Under the pieces are notes generated by a model. The model worked only from the letters and a program-made list of their open reading frames with translations. It did no database searches and had not been told where the DNA came from. Positions 46,818 to 59,980 of a stretch of DNA of 64,000 nucleotides are shown here, in pieces. The DNA is from Galerina marginata. Its lineage: Eukaryota; Basidiomycota; Agaricomycetes; Agaricales; Galerinaceae. The position numbers and the translations under genes are program-made. Positions within the stretch are counted from its first letter, which is position 1, and the number at the start of each line of letters is the position of its first letter. Location of the stretch: positions 1,240,001-1,304,000 of the forward strand of contig JAECYW010000021.1 of NCBI GenBank assembly GCA_023014335.1. The letters run 5' to 3'.

Positions 46818-48587
46818 TCACCGCCCCTTCAGCCCCCTCAACCGTCTCGCAACATCCTCCATATCCTTCATATTCCACTCACCACTCCACTCCCTCTCTT
46901 TCCGCCTCCCAAACTCGGCCGATAGGAGCTCGCTCTGCCCTTGTCCTTGTCCTTTGCAGTTGCTTTGTCCAAGGCTTTCTAACCGCGCCGGCACACCCAC
47001 AGGCGGAGGCGCGACGGCAGACACGAAAGGACGCGGCGAGGCCTGCGGTTGGGCGTATAGATTCGAGTGTTTCTCCTGGTGGTGCCGGGAGAGAGGGTTG
47101 AGTGGTAACCCAGCGCGAGGCCTCGTCTGCGGTTGAGATTGAGGTTGAGGTTGAGGTTGAGTTTGGGGTTGAATATCAAGCGACGTCGTCCCCCTTGTCG
47201 CTTCCTTCTCGCGGTGAAGAAGCAGAGCGGTAGCGGACGCGAGCGCGGAGGAGGAGCCGAGGGTGAGGCTGCGTGGGCGGTGTTTGCGTTTCGGGGTCTT
47301 GTCTGTGGGCTGTTCGCGTAATTGGGATTGGGATTGTGTTTGTGTTTGAGTGGGAGGAGGAAGCGGCGTCTCTGCGACTGCTAGCGGGGGTAAGGACGAC
47401 GTGGCGCTGAACTTGGCGGAAGGAGAAGCAGAGGCAGCGGAGAACTTGGTGGGTTTGTGGAAGGAGTCGAACACGGAGGTGACGCTTGGCCGGGGGTGGT
47501 GGCGCGAGATAGAAAGGGACGTGCGGCGGGATACCTGCGCTGGCCCCGGCGAGGAGGAGGAGGAGGCAGCAGGGTGAGACGTAGGGCTCGGCGCGCGAAA
47601 GACGAGCTCAGGCGGGATATTCTCCCCAAGCGTCCTAGTAAGCTTCGCCATCTTCCTCCTCTTCTCCCGATCGCTCAGCCCGTTCTCTCTGGATGGCAGA
47701 GCAGGCAGAGTCGGCGTAGGCGAGGGAGGGACGACGTTCATGTTGAAGGAAGAAGAAACAGGTGAAAGTGGCGGTTTTTGGAGTGAGCTGTTGGTGTTGT
47801 TGGTGTTGCTATGCACGTCCGGCTTTATATGCCTGTCACCAGTGGAGCTCGAGCTCGCGTCCAGACTGGAGGAAGGAGCGGCCCGGGGAGGGCGAACGAG
47901 AAGTGGCTGTGCGACCCTGCCCTTGGCTCTATCCTTGTCCTTTTCCTTCTCGGCCCTGTCAGTCCTGTCAGCTCTATCCTTGTCCTTGCCCTTGCCCGCT
48001 CCAGAGCGGGTCGCCTTGGACCCACTCGGGCCTGGAAGAGGAAACATGATCGTGATCGGAGCCAATGGGCCCTCATGTTTCCGCTTCAAAGTTGTACCAG
48101 CAGCAGCAAGGGCCGACGATCCCGCACCCGATCCCGAGCCCGACGTCGGGCCTTGGACTTGGATTTGGACAGGCAGAGGCGATGCGCTGCGCGACGAGGA
48201 GGGCGAGGCGTTCTCGAACACGGCCTGGACCTGATACCCCGCCGACCGGGTCGTGGGCCGCACGAAGACGTAGTCTGGTTCTGGGGAGACGGCGAGCGTC
48301 TCGGAGGAGGAGCCGGAGGAGGAGGGGGAGTGGAAGATGCGGCCTTCGCGGCGGGCGGTTGTGCGGTTGGGATGGCGCGGTGGGATGGCAGGCGCGGGAG
48401 TGGATGCGGGAGCGGAGGAGGGCGCCTCTGGTTCTGGCTTGTGCTCGACGAGGAGCGGGGTAGTCCCTAGTATGGCGCCGAGCTTGCGCGTTGAGCGCAG
48501 TAGGCGGGAACGCTCTTCCGGCGCGAGCGTGTTATTCGTTGGCGGGGGCGGGGTCAACACCATAGTGGTAGTCGCAGTAGCAGACAT
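46818..48587 (-). CDS. Disordered basidiomycete protein with repeated LG motif, 589 residues
   Basis: A single exon. The chain is mostly Ser, Pro, Ala and Gln and is predicted disordered by eye. Two related short motifs stand out: RSTRKLGAILGTTP near residues 30-45 and KLTRTLGENIPPELVF near 310-330, both preceded by a basic helix (EERSRLLR, REKRRKMAK). The extreme C-terminus (WSGEWNMKDMEDVARRLRGL) also looks ordered and conserved. A basic Lys/Arg/Asp block (KGKDKDRADRTDRAEKEKDK) and NLS-like KTPKRKHRPRS suggest a nuclear location. No enzyme or DNA-binding fold is recognised. I recall proteins with the KMAKLxRTLGExxP motif in other Agaricomycetes, all unnamed. A Gly-Gln run (46932-46953) matches runs in the two other low-complexity proteins of this window. 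Confidence 0.75.
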   Translation of the reverse strand: MSATATTTMVLTPPPPTNNTLAPEERSRLLRSTRKLGAILGTTPLLVEHKPEPEAPSSAPASTPAPAIPPRHPNRTTARREGRIFHSPSSSGSSSETLAVSPEPDYVFVRPTTRSAGYQVQAVFENASPSSSRSASPLPVQIQVQGPTSGSGSGAGSSALAAAGTTLKRKHEGPLAPITIMFPLPGPSGSKATRSGAGKGKDKDRADRTDRAEKEKDKDRAKGRVAQPLLVRPPRAAPSSSLDASSSSTGDRHIKPDVHSNTNNTNSSLQKPPLSPVSSSFNMNVVPPSPTPTLPALPSRENGLSDREKRRKMAKLTRTLGENIPPELVFRAPSPTSHPAASSSSSPGPAQVSRRTSLSISRHHPRPSVTSVFDSFHKPTKFSAASASPSAKFSATSSLPPLAVAETPLPPPTQTQTQSQSQLREQPTDKTPKRKHRPRSLTLGSSSALASATALLLHREKEATRGTTSLDIQPQTQPQPQPQSQPQTRPRAGLPLNPLSRHHQEKHSNLYAQPQASPRPFVSAVAPPPVGVPARLESLGQSNCKGQGQGQSELLSAEFGRRKEREWSGEWNMKDMEDVARRLRGLKGR

Positions 48588-51500
48588 CGTTCGTTAGGCG
48601 TGAAAAAAAAAGCGCAGAGATGGTCGTAGGCGTCGTAAGAGATGTATCAAGACACACAGTGCGATTTGATAAACCAGAAAGCAGATCTACAATGCAATGC
48701 AACGTTCGCCCTAAGCGGGGAAGAGAAGAGAGAAAGGAGAAAAAGGCGTACCCGTGTGTCCCTGTGCTCTGTCGGTGCTGTTATTATATGTAGTCTGGGG
48801 AAACAATGTGCTTGTGATGGTTCTTATAGAGCTCGATTAAGAACAATAGACATGGAAGAATGTACAAAGTGTCGATCACGAGAATGGGAGAAGAAGCGGC
48901 GTCAACTGGCCAGCTGTCCTTGTTGATAAATTTAGTGGAGAAGAGGCGAGGGGCGTGTTGATGGATGTGGTGAGAGCCAGAGAAGACGAAAGAAAAATTA
49001 ATCGTCCATGATATATGATATATCCGTCATGATAACGGCCTCCCCAGCCCCGCCGCTCGCAGCACAACCCGCCTCATTCCGCAACATGAAATTACTGCAA
49101 CGCCCAGTTCGTTGCCATGCATCGTCATCATCCGAATCGGGGGTCGCACCGTGACAAATTTCCTCACACGCCCAGCGGTTGTCATGCGATCGAGCCAATC
49201 AGCACCCTCCCCCGTTATCTTCCCATCCGCCAAAACAGGAAAACAGGAATTTAGAGTTTTTCACAACCGTGACACCGACCCACAGCCTCCTCCGCAACTT
49301 TTCATTCTGCGCTATCCGAGCCTCCCGCAGTGCCCTTGCAATGTTTGTTGTGCGTCTTCCAGACTCATCTCCCGTCTGTTGTATTCGTTTTTTCGCTCGC
49401 CCTTCGCCGCCGACACCGACACCGACTGTGCCGCTGACCCCGTAGCGCCCAACTGATCTTGTAATTGTTTCTATGTCAAAGCTAGCCTGCGTGTTGGTTG
49501 CGCCGCTGCCTTCCAAGTTCTTGCATAGCTCGCCGCTGGACACTCGCGCGACTCCCTGGAATGAGGAATCGAACCAAGTTCCAACTCTAAAACGTGAGAC
49601 AGCAGTTCAGAAACCAGCTCTGTAATACTACATGTTCCCTCACTTGACGTTTTCGACGTGTTTGAAGTCTCCTGCTTCTGCCTCTGCCTCTGCCTCTGAC
49701 ACGCACTAAACTGGGCGTCCTCGTTCCTCTTATCCCATCCCATCGTATCAGTGCTTCTCTGTCAATTTTCTCTTTTGGTAGTCGTACTGTAACGTCAGTC
49801 GAAGCACTCAGTCCTCTTTGGACCCTTATGCCCAGTGAAAAGTCCATCGTGTGCAAACGCGTGAGATTGTGTGATTTCGAGGTGGCGCTTTCTCAGTATT
49901 GTAGCATCGTGCCATCCACGATTTCACTCGATGATGCTGCATCGTCGGCGCAGAAACTGCAATATGAAAAGCAGATTTCAGAAGATGATGAAGCCACATA
50001 AATTTGAGAACGTACCTTAGGGTCTTCCCCCATTTAAAACCCCCCAAACAAAAGATGGTTCGTTTAAACTCCCCTTGCTTTCCCTCCGTCACCTTCCCTC
50101 TTTGCAGTCAATGTTGAAAATGTATGGACAAAAGGTTAGATTCCCCTTTCTTCCATTCAACACCGCTCTCGTGTTTGCCTGATAGCATGGTGAAGTCGCA
50201 CTCTAGCACTGCCGTATATTCAGTATGCCTTTGTTTTACTGCCGAACATTGCGCCGCAGGGTTTCCTGCTGGCGTGTTCGCAATCGAGTCCAGCACGCAA
50301 AGGTCGGCATCAAGCCCCATGGCCGCGAGCGATCAGATGACACTCGCCACTTCTTTTGAGCTCTGGTACGAAGCCACCCCTCGGGGTCTTCCCCTCGTCG
50401 TAAGTCACAACCATCCTACTCGTCCCCTGTTTGAAAGATTCTCTAACAGCGGATATCGACGGCTTCTCTTATTGGCCCCTCCTCCCACATGCCAAACTAG
50501 AACCCTCCCGATACTTGACATGCCCGCTACATTCGAAGATACACGGTAAGTATTACTGTTTTATCTTAATTTTTGTGTTCTTAAAGTCGTGTCTAGCAGC
50601 CGCTGCATATTTTTCTGAATATTAGAAACAGTTGAAGAGCACGCCGGATACGGAAGCGCACTGCGGGTTCGTGTTATTTACCGTCTTTGCTTTATTTTCC
50701 TGACAATCGCATTGTAGCAACTTAAACCAGCTGCAGAACCTCCTGGAATGGTCAATCTTGCGCGCTCGACAAGCCATCCACACCGCCAGCTTTATTGATG
50801 GTAGTAATGTTCGGTATTGTATTCAGTACTAGTGTAGTTATAGTCAAACGATCCCAGAATATACGGTTCTTTTTTATATTGTGATATCGTGTCCGGTTGA
50901 GTGATTAAAAAATCAATTACAATCTACAATGATCTACCATAGTGGATGCCACTAGATGGTACAATATATGCGGTATTACCAGGTCGTTTGGCGTCGATTG
51001 GGGAATGTAGCAATCAATATGATACGATGCCAAACGATTCCAGACGAAATTCCATCTTCTATTTCTCTTTTTTCGTGTGGGATCGCTTGATATATGCTGG
51101 TTTGATGGGGAGCTGATGGCAGTCAATCCCACTCTACCTGACACGATCTGGATAGATCGACTTTTCACTGGGCCTTATGCCTTACGTCTTACGTTTTCTC
51201 ATTTCGAACGAATTCGACAAAATCCCATACTTGGCTTCAGTCCAAACGTCCACCCGAGGAGGGGCAAATCTAAACACCCACCTTCTTCTTATTAACCACC
51301 CTCTCGGAAGATACTAGTACTGTACCCTAATTCGAGCTTTGACTTTGACGTTCGAAACTTCCTGTGGAAAGCGGAAAACATACCAACACGAGCAGTGCAC
51401 CCAGGTCCCACACACATCCGAGTCTTCGCGCAAATCCACAAATACGTATACCCACCCACCGACCCACGTCGAACGTCAACTGCAGCTTCGTGATTTCCTG

Positions 51501-54500
51501 ATTTCCTGGTTTCGCGGCTGATTCATCCTAGTCCTATTAATATGCCTCGTGTACTAATAACGGTAAACCGTAAGTAGCAGTCGTTCATTAGTTCCTCTTC
51601 CAAATCGATCAAGTCGACACTTATGCATACCTTTCCCTGCAGGCCGTCCGTCCCCAGCACCAGCGCCTGTACAACTGCCAAACGAGGAGGTCGGAGGAAG
51701 GCCGTTTTTCGCAGATATAAACTTAGCTAAACACTAGCACTAACACTAAACTTGGCTACCATCAATCAATTCAACGGACCTACAAAACACAATATGAAGA
51801 AAAGAAAGTATCTACCCTGCAGACTACAGACCGAAACTGAGACTGTGACTGGGACTGGGATTGGGACTGAAGTAATTATAACCACATCATGTTTGATGCC
51901 TTCATCATGATCACGATCACGCGATTGCTGATTCGATGGTCCATTGGACGGCGTACAGCCTGTATACTGTAACTGTATGCTAAGTCGACTCGTCCCTAAC
52001 CGTCACGGTGTTTAGGCAGCGTACATCGCACCAATGGTGCGTTTCTGAGATGTAGAGCGCGTTTAAGACCGTGCTTATGTACTTACTTGAAGATACTCGG
52101 GATTCAGACGCACTCAGCGTGAAACGCGAAACGCGTCGGAAACCGGTCGCGCGATGGTTACATCGTCAAATTGTCAATGGCATCCTGTGCGCACCGAACT
52201 GCGCTTCCTCCTCACTTGGCCTTCAAGTTGCATGGACGAGTAAGTACTAGAGTAGTAAGTAGTACTTACAAGTAAAGTACGCTAGCGCGAATGGTTACTA
52301 ACCTCCGCGCCTCTTCGTCAATGGCAATATGACACGCTATTACTATTACTCAGTATAGTGTCGTACATCTCCATCTACATCTCCGTGTCCCTGCTGAACG
52401 ATTCTGAATCTGTAGAATGCGTTATCCTGTAACGACATCAACTCACTCGACCACTGTAAAACGGTCAAATTCGGAAGTCCGCCTCCACCCGCCGTCAGCG
52501 AGCCTGAATCTTCGAGTTCGCCCTGGAAAAAATCAGAAATCGTCGAACACACCCAAGAGAAATTAATTAATTAATGAACAGTGATCATTTAATAACGCCG
52601 TACTGGGTAGTAACCACATCTACAGTATACCCACTATGTAGCCCGCCTCAACAACTCATAAAGCACCCCACCAACAAACAATAAGCAGTGGGTAATACAT
52701 TAATTTCATCTATCCAAATCCAAAAAAAAGAACGCGTAGCGGCGCCGGCAAAACATATCTCGAGGACGTTCAAGTTGACTTTAAATTGCTCGTGTGCCCC
52801 TCAAACGCCTTACTTACGACGCCTCATTTCGTTGTTGGTGACCCATTAGTACTTACATAAAGTAACATGATCACCTGTGGTGTACATAACTCATTTCCAA
52901 GAGGGAGTAAACGAACCCTCGTTACACTACCCACTTGCGCTCAGGCAGCTGTAACTGGAGCTCGGTCTGCTTGATAAATCAACCCCGACGACCTCCTCGA
53001 GACTAGCGCCGCATATTAAGGCTTATGTCCTATCGTACCTCGTCACGGTACTTCGTAAGTAATTTCCCCTCCCTCTTCTTCGTCATCGTCACCGTCGTCG
53101 TCAGGCCCACCCACTCGGAGATATGCAATACGGTTGGTTGGTAGCCTGGGCGGTAGGGTCAACATGATACCGAGGAGCCCAAGCGCGAATAACGCGCTTT
53201 CTCGTTCTTGGATGATTTTTCTTCTGATTCGTTCCTATTCATTTCCCTTACTTGGGTATTACCGGAACGAGGGATGGTAGCTTAGAGTATCACAGCAAGT
53301 CTCTCGTAAGGACTTCTCCTTGGGCATAGGATAGATGATGGAAGGAGTGGAGTGGTAAAAGCAGCCCCGATCTGAAATTCTGAATCCGTCCTGCCACTTC
53401 CCCAGGCGCCTACTAGGTGTTCGTACAGTTATTCTACAAAATTATACCAAGTCAACTAACTGCCTTTGGTCAACCCACGCCTGTCCAATTTTTTCTAAAC
53501 CCGGACTCGTCGGAAATGCGAACGAATTACGGACAGAGTCAGAGAGGGGCGAGTGCTATGCTTTAAATATCCTGTAAGCCCGCATTACCCCATCCCAGCA
53601 CACCTCGACGTCCTTGTCATTTTCCTGGTTGAAATTTTGCGGAAGCCATCCGCACCAAAAAAATTGTCACCCCGTCAGTCTATACGCAGAATCACTAGAC
53701 TTCTACTTTTGAACTGAATCCGCTGCACGTACAGCCTTGGCATACCTACAGCTTCATTGCACGAAAATTTTGACTCCAGTCAACTAAATTTATACATTCC
53801 TGGCGCGAACTTCCAAAATATATCATAGCAGACATGGTACACTTCTCCTCAGCGCTAGCCTCTGACAATGCACGATCTGATTTACTAGTGCAGTGACTAG
53901 TAACTTGCTGTAGACGGGTCGTGCTCAATTTTCCGCTAAATATAGACGGTTGACAGACTGTCACTGGCACCCCGTGTACACCGCCAAACACTCGACGCTG
54001 GAAACATTGACATTAAGACAACTGTCGACTTTACTTTCTACGTAGACATTCGCTTTTTGATCGCCGTTTTTCTTTGCTTACTTATGAAGCGGATTAGATC
54101 ATGAGCTACGACGGTATCACCGGCAGTGACCTCCTGCTTCAAGGTTGTGTTTGCCTTCAGAAAAAGTCCAGGCTCATTCGTCCGCTGGTAACGACCTTCA
54201 GCCTGGGACCTAAAATATTTTCCGATCTCGGGATAACCTGGCGTAGAAGCCTCTCTCTATATATAACAGCTTCACTTGTCTGTTTACCTGGAATGTCGCA
54301 ACAGTGAGTATACCTGGTGCATGCGCATCAAAGTTATGTCGCAGATGGTGTTCCATTCAACCTGTGTTATGTTATCTATCTTTGTAATGTTGTCCTGCTT
54401 CATCTCGAGGCTTCAGGTATATTTTAGCTCTTACATTAACCTGTCTTGACCCCTATGTTTCTCCCGCGTCTATCATAGATGTTGACCGCGCTGTGGTTAT

Positions 54501-55340
54501 CGCCATCATTTATCCATGTACATTGGCACGCCCATCTATCCATCACAAAGCACCCGCATACATACCCACGTCGAGCGGGCTGAAGTTCACAAAAAATTAA
54601 AATAAATCATTGAAGGTTTGATGTCCATGCTTACAGAAATCGGGAAAAGCCCTAGCTTTCTAGCCGACCTTATAGAACACCGACATGGCTTAGGCTACTC
54701 GCCGTGGTTTTAGTGGACAATACTGAGTAGTTTAGCCCATGATTGCCCCAAAATCCGATAGTCAATCTCCTTGACCCACTAGGTTCGGATCTGGGATTGT
54801 CGCCCCTGTCCATTCACCAATCTCCGGAACTCAGCCAGGACCGAGGTAGTGCTTGGGACATTTTGGTTCCGCGTGGCTGTGCGTTTATTTAGGCGCACGG
54901 AGTACGATTTAGGCTATTAATAGACGCCGGGTGTGCGCCGTACATAGGCTCCGAAGGTGAGTCGTCTCTCATAAAAGTGGGTGTGGATCACATCTTATGA
55001 CTGAGCACGCCAAAAAATATTGAGTCACAATATATCTGCGACACGTATTCAGGTGGCACTTAGGGAAGTCAAAGCGCTCGCCAGGGTTGTAGAATGCGCT
55101 GGGAACAACAGCCTCTTGCAGGAGCTCAATCCCGCCTGCAGTTAATTCGTAGTGATTCCAGATAAAGCTGAATATCATGAACAACGGAGAGGGCCCCATT
55201 ATAGACATACCAACTCAATTCGAATTACTAAGTTGACGAAGATAAAAAGAGTATGGGATTCCGAATATTTTTACAGGGTCTCGCTAGTTAATGAATAAAA
55301 GTTTGCATAACGAAACCTTCAATTCACCTAGCTACTAGAC
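48588..55340. other. Gene-poor region (about 6.7 kb)
   Basis: No supported gene on either strand. Open frames are short, mostly below 90 codons except near 50124-50549, and do not join by plausible splicing. The region has shifting composition, stop-rich AT stretches, a short alternating (tgactgggac) run near 51840-51870 and an aattaattaatt run at 52562-52573, but no inverted-repeat, LTR or coding remnant that I can identify. Regulatory RNA or unrecognised old repeats may be present. Confidence 0.5.
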
Positions 55341-58300
55341 TTAAAACGCACCCGGACGAGCAGTCCATGCAGGCATTGGCTGGTTAACAATCGAAGCCAT
55401 GCTACTCTGAATCTGGGCAGTGAGTTGTAGGGCCAGAGAGTTGAGCTTCGCTCCTGCAGCACCAGCTGCCCACAGTGAGACAGCCAAAGTGTTCGTGCCT
55501 TGATAGTTCAAGATACCTTGCGCTATTCACGGGTACTCGTCAGTTACAAGCTTTTAAGCACGAGCCAACGGAAGACTTACGGACGGGGAAACTCTTTTGG
55601 GGACCAATATGGTTAACTACACAGTATGTTAGCAAAACGTTCATATGACAATCCAACAGACGTACTGTATCTTCCGAATTGATAGCCATTGACGTAGAAC
55701 TATTGCATTATTAAGCTTCGTCGCACTGATGTGAAGAGATTTGCATACCTGAGCACGGAAGTGCGGGTTCGTCGTTGAGTTCGTTGTGACGATTGCAATC
55801 GGGTAGTCGACGCCTTGAGGAATATTCAAGTTGAACGTTGTCCTGTGGGCGTGATTAATGATAATAAACCCCAAAATTAAATTCAAACCGACCTGTACAT
55901 GCTTACACCGGCTGTCGAAATTCCGGAAGTCGGGCTTCCTGTTGACCAGGAAGCGTCGTTGAATCCTGGTAAGTGCCAGCCTAATCACGGGAGCATGAGA
56001 GGCGTTGTTTCAAGAAATATATCACCATTACCTTGGCGTTCAGCGAAGAGACCGCCTTCATTCAAAGGTCCACGAGTTTGGTCAGCAGCCTAATACAAAC
56101 AGTTCACATCTCGGTCAAGGAAACGTCGAAATAGAGAGAAAACGCACACTCTCGCCGCCGAGGTTACCTGCGACTTTCCAAGTGCTGACAGTTGTAGTTG
56201 TACTGCCGACGAAAGAGTAGCTCAAGATACCCCTCGGTGCCTTGAAGCTATCGCTTCCCGCAGTGAAGTCTTCCTCGTAGCCCATATGGTCTTGCAAAAT
56301 GGTGATGACGTGGGCAGCGCCTTTCGTCAACTTGGGAAGAGTGAATGTGCCTTGGAAATTGCTATGACGCGCGTCGCCTTCCCAAGATCCAATAAACGTG
56401 GAGTCCAACCAGACGGAGAAAGCAAACGCAAAGCCGCCTTGCAGCTGGGCCTGGAAGGCAGTCTCAGTCCCCGATGCGGTGAAGTGGGCGCGCCAGAGAA
56501 TATTCCCAGTGTGGTAGCCGTAGTCCCCAGCATAGAGTACGGTGGGCGTCTTGATTGCCGTAGGATTATTTGTGGTGGCATGGTTGGCGACGGTCCAGGC
56601 GTTATCTGAGTATCCGGAGCCAATTTCAGGCAAGCTATTTGCAGTTTTCTAGAGCCAAATTTGAGCTAGACTTTCTTTAGTTCGGGAACAGTCTTACCCA
56701 TGTGAGTGCCGAAAGATTCGGAAGTGTAACAGCAGGAAGAGAAACCGTCTTCTGGGCGGTAAGAGTGCCGTAGGAGGTCTTGCTCACGGTTAAGGCCGCG
56801 CCGTTGAAAGTGACTGCTGTTTGTGCAGCAGGAGCGATGACCTCAAAGCTAGCAGTGCTATTGAGATCTCCGGTCAAAGCCAAAGTGCCGCCATTGATGT
56901 TGACCGTGCGCATGAGATAACCTCCTTTGACGATGATGGGATTTGCGGTACTGTATTGAGCCAAGGCGCCGCTGGTGGGTGGATGAAGAACCCAGAACTG
57001 GTATGCGGTGGCTCGGTCTGTGTCATGTCAATTGACGATATAGTTCAAATCAAGAGCTGACTTTAACGTACCAACAATGTAGAGCATAACAGTGCTTCCA
57101 ACTTGCACCACAGTCTGACCTGGGGCGGTCGTGTATTGGAGAGCAAGAGCGGAGTTGCCACTACTTGTCAATACTTTCTGTTTAAGGGTACCGCTTCCTG
57201 AAACGACTTTGACGGTGGGTGTCGTTGTTCCGGTAAACTTGATGGCAGTTTCGTGGAGTTCGCCAGCATTTCCGTAGAGAATAATGACATCTCGGCCGTT
57301 GATTGTTGCCCTGCGTGAGCGTTGAGAAATATTGTGGTACGAACATATAGGCAGTTTCGTACCATGTCATGATTTCACCCGTGGAGTAGATAAGAGTTGT
57401 TGTTCCGGCGGTATAGTCAACGACATGTATTTTCGAGTCCTTTCCGGTCAACGTAAGAGATCCTCCAATGTTCGGAATTTGGAGAGTGCCAAAGCTGGTG
57501 GGCAAGTTCAAAGTGTAAGTCTGAACGGTAGTGATTGAAGCATCGGTTTGCCTTGAAAATTTAAATCAGAACCAGTAAGACGGCAGAAATGTGAGGAAGA
57601 TACCTAACGGTGTAGAATCCTGTCTTTTTGCCGACAGCATCCAAGGTTTGGGTTGTCTTGAGTGCAGAATTTCCCGTGAACATTCCTTGTGAACTTCCGA
57701 CATTCATCGGCCTGGTCGTGAGGAAGGCAGGAGAGACTTGGATGAAGTTTGCTTGTAGCTTGAGTTCGTAGAACTTCTCGCGCAAAGTCCTGTCTTCTGA
57801 AATGGCCGAACCCTGTGTCAAAGTTTAGCTCAGAATTGAATTTGGTCATAAATATCAACACGTACATAGTCGTATGAGGTATAGACACCTTCGATTGTGC
57901 GTTAGATTAGGGATTGCAGGTTATGGAAACGTATTTCTCACCAGGATGGGCTATACCTCCCCAGTTTGTACCACCGAAGATCATGTACAAATTCATGTAC
58001 GTAGTCGACATGGCCAGATTGTTCTTGTAGAACACTAAATGTTTTTAATCAACGAGTTTTACGCAAGGATCAATATGGGATTACCTCTTTCGAAATTGGT
58101 GCCGGTGAGTACTCCGCAAGTATCATAGCCAGACCCACCCCTAGGAATGTTTATCAACACGAGTTTAGCAGTCAAGTCATCTACTAACCATCCGTCGAAG
58201 GCCCCTCCTTGGAATTCGTAAATGGCATTCAAATTATTGGGAGTGAACTTCAGATGTGCTGCCCAATAGCCCCTGATGCCGCATTAATAAGGTGAGGACG

Positions 58301-59426
58301 AAGAAAGATGGTGTCACCCACTCTGGAACTGAACCGGACCCCCACGAGGTGGGATGTGAGCAATCAAACCCGACGGGGTAGCCATCGTATCCCCAGACGT
58401 CGACAGAGGTATAATGGCCAGCTGGCGACGGGTCGTTAGTAGTCAGCGGGACTGTTATGCCGGCTTTTCTCTGTAAACAAGTAACTTCAGAGAAAATACC
58501 AAAAAAAGGACGAAGGACGCACGAGTGATTGTATGAGACTGCTTTCATAGACGGTATCTGCCTTAGCGTATTCGTTTTCTGACTGCAATGTCCTTTCAGA
58601 TAATGGACCAGCTGGAATCGGAGTCTACGTACCTGGACGAGGATGACGGGACCGCCTTTGGTAATCTGATTGGCGGCCAACTGGGACCCAACGGCTTGAA
58701 TATAAGCAGCGTATGCACTGAGGTAGTTGGTGTCCGACGTTCTCCAAAGTCCGGCTACGTTGGTTCCCCATCCTGGGAACCCGCCACCAGTGGTTTCCGC
58801 GTTGATGTACGGTCTAAAAGTGGAAGTTGGTGGAATTCATTAAGCAAGGCGAGCAACGATCTTACCCTGGTCGAGCCATTAAGTAGATTCCAGCTTGTTT
58901 GGCAGCATCGAAGAAAGGCTGCAAGTCTCGGAAGCCTTCAAAAGAGATTGTTCCGCGTTTGGGTTCATGGATACCCCAGAAAACGTAGAACGAGACCGTG
59001 TTGAAGCCCATGGCCCTGGACAACATAGTTAGCCGACGGATTAGTGAGGTATTCATAGTCTGACGTACTTGACTTTCTGGAAGATATCAAGGTGAAGGCT
59101 CTGAACAGGCATTCTAATAAGGTACGTGAGTGGAGAAGTGACGAAATGGTCGACTTTGCTTACCGGTACGGATGGACCTCTCCACCCCAAAGCATGATAC
59201 GTTTTCCATTGATGAAGAATGAATATTGATCCCAAGTTACCTTCAGAGTTCGTACTTTAGTCATACGGTACGAAGGTCAGAAACTGACACTTACATTCGT
59301 CTGAAGGTTGTCGGTCGACTGCCTTGGAAGTAGTAGCTGACGTGGTGTAACGCTGAGGTCAACACTCCTCGCCGCAACGAACGCAGCGCAAAGGAGCGGA
59401 ATAAGCGTCAAGAAAGAAGCTTTCAT
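55341..59426 (-). CDS. Secreted beta-galactosidase, GH35 (LacA-type), 994 residues
   Basis: Twenty-two exons: 59426-59295, 59240-59164, 59113-59069, 59015-58866, 58813-58633, 58582-58523, 58470-58322, 58272-58189, 58140-58085, 58034-57942, 57888-57866, 57812-57604, 57551-57363, 57310-57072, 57017-56698, 56648-56148, 56089-56032, 55965-55893, 55842-55749, 55699-55666, 55616-55581 and 55522-55341. Every phase agrees and the total divides by three. A signal peptide ([15 protein letters not shown]) sends it to the secretory route. The N-terminal barrel has [29 protein letters not shown] and [20 protein letters not shown]; the acid/base Glu is in SENEYA near residue 198 and the nucleophile Glu in [12 protein letters not shown] near 285, then FGGTNWGG. 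Several beta-sandwich domains and a jelly-roll end follow. It removes terminal beta-galactose from lactose, galactans or xyloglucan outside the cell. The fungal family is about 1,000 residues, so this is full length. The join 58322/58272 uses donor GTGGGT. Confidence 0.95.
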
Positions 59427-59980
59427 CTTTTTCAGATGGGGATTGGGACGCTTGTTGTGTTTTTCCGACTTTTATACCGTTCAAGTCAACTTCTCGAGGC
59501 TTGCCAGCGCGCCGTCCGGTGACCCACATCCGCGTCGCGAGCTTCGGTAGAGAGGACACATGATGAAAGTTTGCTCTATAACAACGATGGATATGACACC
59601 ATGGAATGCAGGCCAAGGGGCTAAAAGGAAGTCGAAGCAATAACTGGAAATGCGAAACGTGGATTTTAAAAAATAACGGACCCCGCACCTTCACGTGACG
59701 GTAGTACCATCCATTCAAAATTTAAATTGTTTCCTGAATTTACTTCAGAATGATTGTTCAACGTTCAATGTTCGGTACTTGAACTCGCTGCTAGGAAAAT
59801 GGTCTCACATAGGTAGCAGATTAAGAAGGTCCTGTAACTTGCAAGACTGAAATTTCGCTGGCCGGCTAGGAAGGTCTTTCGGGCCTGGCTTCCTTCTCGA
59901 AGTCAACGTGACCCAGAGTGGAATTGAGAACCGAGCTTTTCCCGAACTCGAATATAATAGTGAAGTGGCAGTACTTACAT
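59427..59980. other. Promoter and intergenic region upstream of the beta-galactosidase
   Basis: Minus-strand promoter region of the beta-galactosidase. GC-rich runs and a TTTATACC TATA-like sequence on the minus strand near 59470-59480. No gene supported. Confidence 0.4.

Noticed and set aside
50124..50640. 141-codon open frame with possible introns in the gene-poor block
   Set aside because: Using the visible GT...AG sites shifts the frame into stops, and the unspliced product has no recognisable features.
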